Of a stretch of 64,000 nucleotides of DNA, positions 61,876-64,000 are shown one piece after another; within the stretch, counting starts at the first letter, position 1; each line of letters starts with the position of its first letter. The position numbers were made by a program, and so were the translations under genes. Below the pieces are notes generated by a model that searched no databases, was not told the origin of the DNA, and saw only the letters and a program-made list of their open reading frames with translations. Source of the stretch: Phormidesmis sp963710175 (lineage in GTDB: Bacteria > Cyanobacteriota > Cyanobacteriia > Phormidesmidales > Phormidesmidaceae). The DNA lies in contig CAVPZC010000001.1 of the NCBI GenBank assembly GCA_963710175.1, positions 62,001 to 126,000 of the forward strand, written 5' to 3'.

Positions 61876-62076
61876 GGGCTCTTGATAGGTATTAAAAGGC
61901 TGGGCTAGTCAGTTCATTGTAACAACTCACACTGACTTCGAGATGAGCGAATCCAAAATAATTCTAACTAGCTACCCCAGAAAATTCTGATTTACGTCCA
62001 GTTGATATCAACCGCCTTTGATAGGGGCAAACTGAGGCCCTAGAGAATCCGACTGTGGAACCCATAGGATATCGCT

Positions 62077-62985
62077 GTGCTGAAATCGCTGACCAAGACC
62101 GATTATCTACTGCATGAAACTCTGCGGGGACTAAAGCGAGGTGGCTGGATGAACTGGGCCGCTATCAGTACGATGACGGTACTGCTTTTTTTGTTTGGAG
62201 TGAGCCTGCAAGCCAGCTGGCAAATAGAGGGTTTGCTCAATCAGTTTGGCTCTCAGCTGGTAATTTCTACCTATTTAGATAGCGGTGTAGATGCTAGCAG
62301 TCTTTTGGGTCAGGTGCAGCAGCTGCCCGGTGTGGTCACTGTCGAAGCGGTTAGCAAAGAGCAGGCCTGGACACAGCTCACTCAAGATTTGGGCCTGTCG
62401 AATGTTTCAAATGCGGTCTCCCAGCTCAATGGCAACCCGCTAGTGGATGAACTCAAGGTAAAGGCGCGGGTGGCAGAGCAGGTGCCTCAGCTGGCTAAGG
62501 CTCTGAAAAATATAGCCGGGGTTAGCGACGTGCTCTATGTCAGTGAGGTGGTGCAGCAGCTGCGCGATCTCAATCAGGGGCTGCGCTGGGCTAGCCTGTC
62601 GGTGGTGAGCTTGCTGAGCTTGACGGCGATCGCCGTTGTCACCACCACTATTCGACTAATTGCGATCGCCCGTCGCCACGAAATAGAAGTTATGCAGCTA
62701 GTCGGGGCCACCCGCAGCTGGATCTATTTGCCCTTTTTACTCCAGGGCGCTGCCTTTGGCCTGGCGGGTGCAGGCGGCTCGTGGGGGCTACTGCTATCCA
62801 TTCAAGCAGGGCTCAGATCGCTATTGGCCCATCAGCAGCCTGCTTTTATGAAGTTTTTGATCAGCGGTCTACAGCTCACCGCGCAACAGTGGGTTTTGCT
62901 ACCGATTGCCCTCACTTTTTTGGGTGTTGGCATCGGTCTATTCGGCAGCGTTTTAGCGGTTAAAAAAGTAGCTGCCGCCAGATAG
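62077..62985 (+). CDS. ftsX: Cell division protein FtsX (ABC-type permease)
   Basis: Partner of FtsE that signals to septal peptidoglycan hydrolases. Four transmembrane helices: one near 25-48 and three in the C-terminal half (about 175-200, 225-255, 275-295), with a periplasmic loop of about 125 residues between helices 1 and 2 that holds the QLGSQLVISTYL-type strand. The FtsX signature ARRHEIEVMQLVGATRSWIYLPFLLQG is present. ftsE is not next to it here. 302 residues. Confidence 0.92.
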   Translation: MLKSLTKTDYLLHETLRGLKRGGWMNWAAISTMTVLLFLFGVSLQASWQIEGLLNQFGSQLVISTYLDSGVDASSLLGQVQQLPGVVTVEAVSKEQAWTQLTQDLGLSNVSNAVSQLNGNPLVDELKVKARVAEQVPQLAKALKNIAGVSDVLYVSEVVQQLRDLNQGLRWASLSVVSLLSLTAIAVVTTTIRLIAIARRHEIEVMQLVGATRSWIYLPFLLQGAAFGLAGAGGSWGLLLSIQAGLRSLLAHQQPAFMKFLISGLQLTAQQWVLLPIALTFLGVGIGLFGSVLAVKKVAAAR

Positions 62986-63039
62986 ATCCCAGTCAGATAG
63001 AGCCTAAATCTCATACAGCGTCGCAAAGACAATCCACAA

Positions 63040-63087
63040 AAAATCCTCTGTCAGCTCGTGTGACCGCACACTCTAACAGAGGATTTT
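63040..63087. terminator. Bidirectional terminator between ftsX and psaC
   Basis: AAAATCCTCTGT (63040-63051) pairs perfectly with ACAGAGGATTTT (63076-63087) around a 24-base loop; T and A runs flank both sides, so it can end ftsX (plus) and psaC (minus). Confidence 0.93.
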
Positions 63088-63165
63088 GACAAGTATCTAT
63101 ACTCAACCGTCAGCTAGAAAGGCCAGCCGAAACAACCCGCTAAACCAAGAGGGATAATCAGAGCC

Positions 63166-63411
63166 TTAGTAGGCTAGACCCATACTGCGAGTGGTCTCAG
63201 CGCCCAGATAAACACGAATGCTCAAGAAGTCGGTAGGGCAAGCTGTTTCACAGCGCTTGCAGCCCACACAGTCTTCAGTGCGCGGGGAGGAAGCGATTTG
63301 ACCGGCCCGGCAGCCATCCCAGGGCACCATCTCTAGCACATCGGTAGGGCAAGCGCGGACACACTGGGTGCAGCCGATACAGGTATCGTAAATTTTTACT
63401 GAATGAGACAT
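63166..63411 (-). CDS. psaC: Photosystem I iron-sulfur subunit PsaC
   Basis: Terminal electron acceptor carrier of photosystem I, binding clusters FA and FB on the stromal side. 81 residues with two CxxCxxCxxxCP motifs (CIGCTQCVRACP and CVGCKRCETACP). Highly conserved size and sequence; ends SMGLAY. The start is the ATG at 63411. Confidence 0.99.
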   Translation of the reverse strand: MSHSVKIYDTCIGCTQCVRACPTDVLEMVPWDGCRAGQIASSPRTEDCVGCKRCETACPTDFLSIRVYLGAETTRSMGLAY

Positions 63412-63765
63412 GAAGTATAGACTCCAAAATTACTATTGCAATATTGCCAGTCGCTAAAGACCAGCCCCGAAGCTGCCCTAGCTGTCAACCGCGAGCAAGG
63501 GTTCTCCAACCCACCAGCAGTTTATCCCGACGACATGAGAGATTTGACAGAGAGAGGGACAAAAATTTATGGAATGTAATATTCTCTAGAGAATTGCGCT
63601 GATTGACCGCTTAAAATGGCCAGATGAGACGACGCAAGGGGGGCACGCTTTCCTATAAGATGATGAAACCTAAATTGAACACTGCTACAGCGCAGCAGCG
63701 ACACGTAGTATCAGTTTGGGTGATTTTTTTGGGCTTTTTGCCGCTGTTCGAAGGTAATTACAGTA
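63412..63765. promoter_or_regulatory. psaC-acpP divergent upstream region
   Basis: 354 bp between divergent psaC and acpP, holding both promoters. An AAGGT ribosome-binding site lies about 10 bases before the acpP ATG at 63766. AT-rich patches at about 63565-63600 could be -10 elements. No ORF supported. Confidence 0.6.
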
Positions 63766-64000
63766 ATGAGTGACGACATTTTAGGAAAGGTTCAGAAGAT
63801 TGTTTCTGAGCAGCTCGGCGTAGACGAAGCCGAAGTTAAGCCAGAGGCTAACTTCGCCAATGACCTGGGCGCTGATTCGCTTGACACCGTTGAATTAGTA
63901 ATGGCGTTGGAAGAAGAATTTGACATTGAAATTCCCGACGAAGCGGCTGAAAGTATCAGCACCGTGCAGTCGGCTGTTGACTTTATCAAGGCGAAAGCCT
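63766..64000 (+). CDS. acpP: Acyl carrier protein, 3' end beyond window
   Basis: Carries fatty acyl chains on a phosphopantetheine arm attached to the Ser of DLGADSLDTVEL. The visible 78 codons (MSDDILGKVQKIVSEQLG to VDFIKAKA) cover nearly the whole usual 77-85 residues. The stop lies just past 64000. The rest of the fatty-acid locus (for example fabF) would be expected next. Confidence 0.97.
   Translation, partial: MSDDILGKVQKIVSEQLGVDEAEVKPEANFANDLGADSLDTVELVMALEEEFDIEIPDEAAESISTVQSAVDFIKAKA

Overview
The window is a gene-dense stretch of a cyanobacterial chromosome. Allophycocyanin core genes (apcE, apcA, apcB, apcC), psaC, a high-light-inducible protein, Ycf54, a cyAbrB regulator, the cyanobacterial-type ATP synthase operon (with both b and b') and many GCGATCGC (HIP1) palindromes make this certain. 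The glucosylglycerol genes point to a salt-tolerant (marine or brackish) strain. A Leptolyngbya-like filamentous lineage is my guess from overall gene content; no 16S is present. I recognised no rRNA, tRNA, CRISPR array, transposase or prophage.

Layout. 1-7.4 kb: truncated PcrA/UvrD helicase (left edge), tadA, plsC, a subtilisin-type protease with P domain, an exported unknown protein, then the BolA-Grx4 pair. 7.4-11.1 kb: a response regulator with a non-canonical receiver and a minus-strand block of an ABC ATPase, two membrane proteins (one DUF4079) and a DUF1830 protein. 11.7-15.5 kb: radical SAM protein, DICT/HD-GYP-like signalling protein and pentapeptide-repeat protein, all on the plus strand. 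15.8-23.9 kb: glucosylglycerol region: ggpS (synthesis), gghA (hydrolysis), glpK (glycerol kinase) and stpA (phosphatase, apparently frameshifted). 23.9-31.5 kb: dnaB with two full-length inteins, rplI, gloB, a secreted 18-residue-repeat protein, a gamma-glutamylcyclotransferase-like protein and a Uma2 protein. 31.5-37.6 kb: ATP synthase operon. 37.7-45.6 kb: methyltransferase, apcE, apcABC, hli, cyAbrB. 45.6-51.8 kb: cobalamin genes with a lipoprotein gene, folD, crtE, a divergent PAP2 protein, a secreted protein, ycf54. 52-59 kb: an exopolysaccharide/cyanoexosortase locus. 59-64 kb: two unknowns, ndk, small membrane protein, def, ftsX, psaC, and acpP running off the right edge.

How the genes work together. 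ggpS makes glucosylglycerol phosphate, stpA dephosphorylates it, gghA cleaves glucosylglycerol and glpK re-phosphorylates the released glycerol, so a complete make-and-recycle loop for a compatible solute lies in about 8 kb. The 52-59 kb block combines a Wzc-like ATPase, a Wza-like export protein, exosortase B with its partner and a DegT aminotransferase, as expected for envelope polysaccharide and protein sorting. ApcE carries three linker repeats, which predicts a standard tricylindrical phycobilisome core.

Most noteworthy are the two-intein dnaB (intein 1 carries an apparent helix-turn-helix segment), the frameshift in stpA at a G run, the exported protein made of in-phase 18-residue repeats, a dispersed hairpin repeat found twice, a tyrosine-kinase-like protein with no tyrosine tail, and a response regulator with Glu at the phosphoacceptor site.
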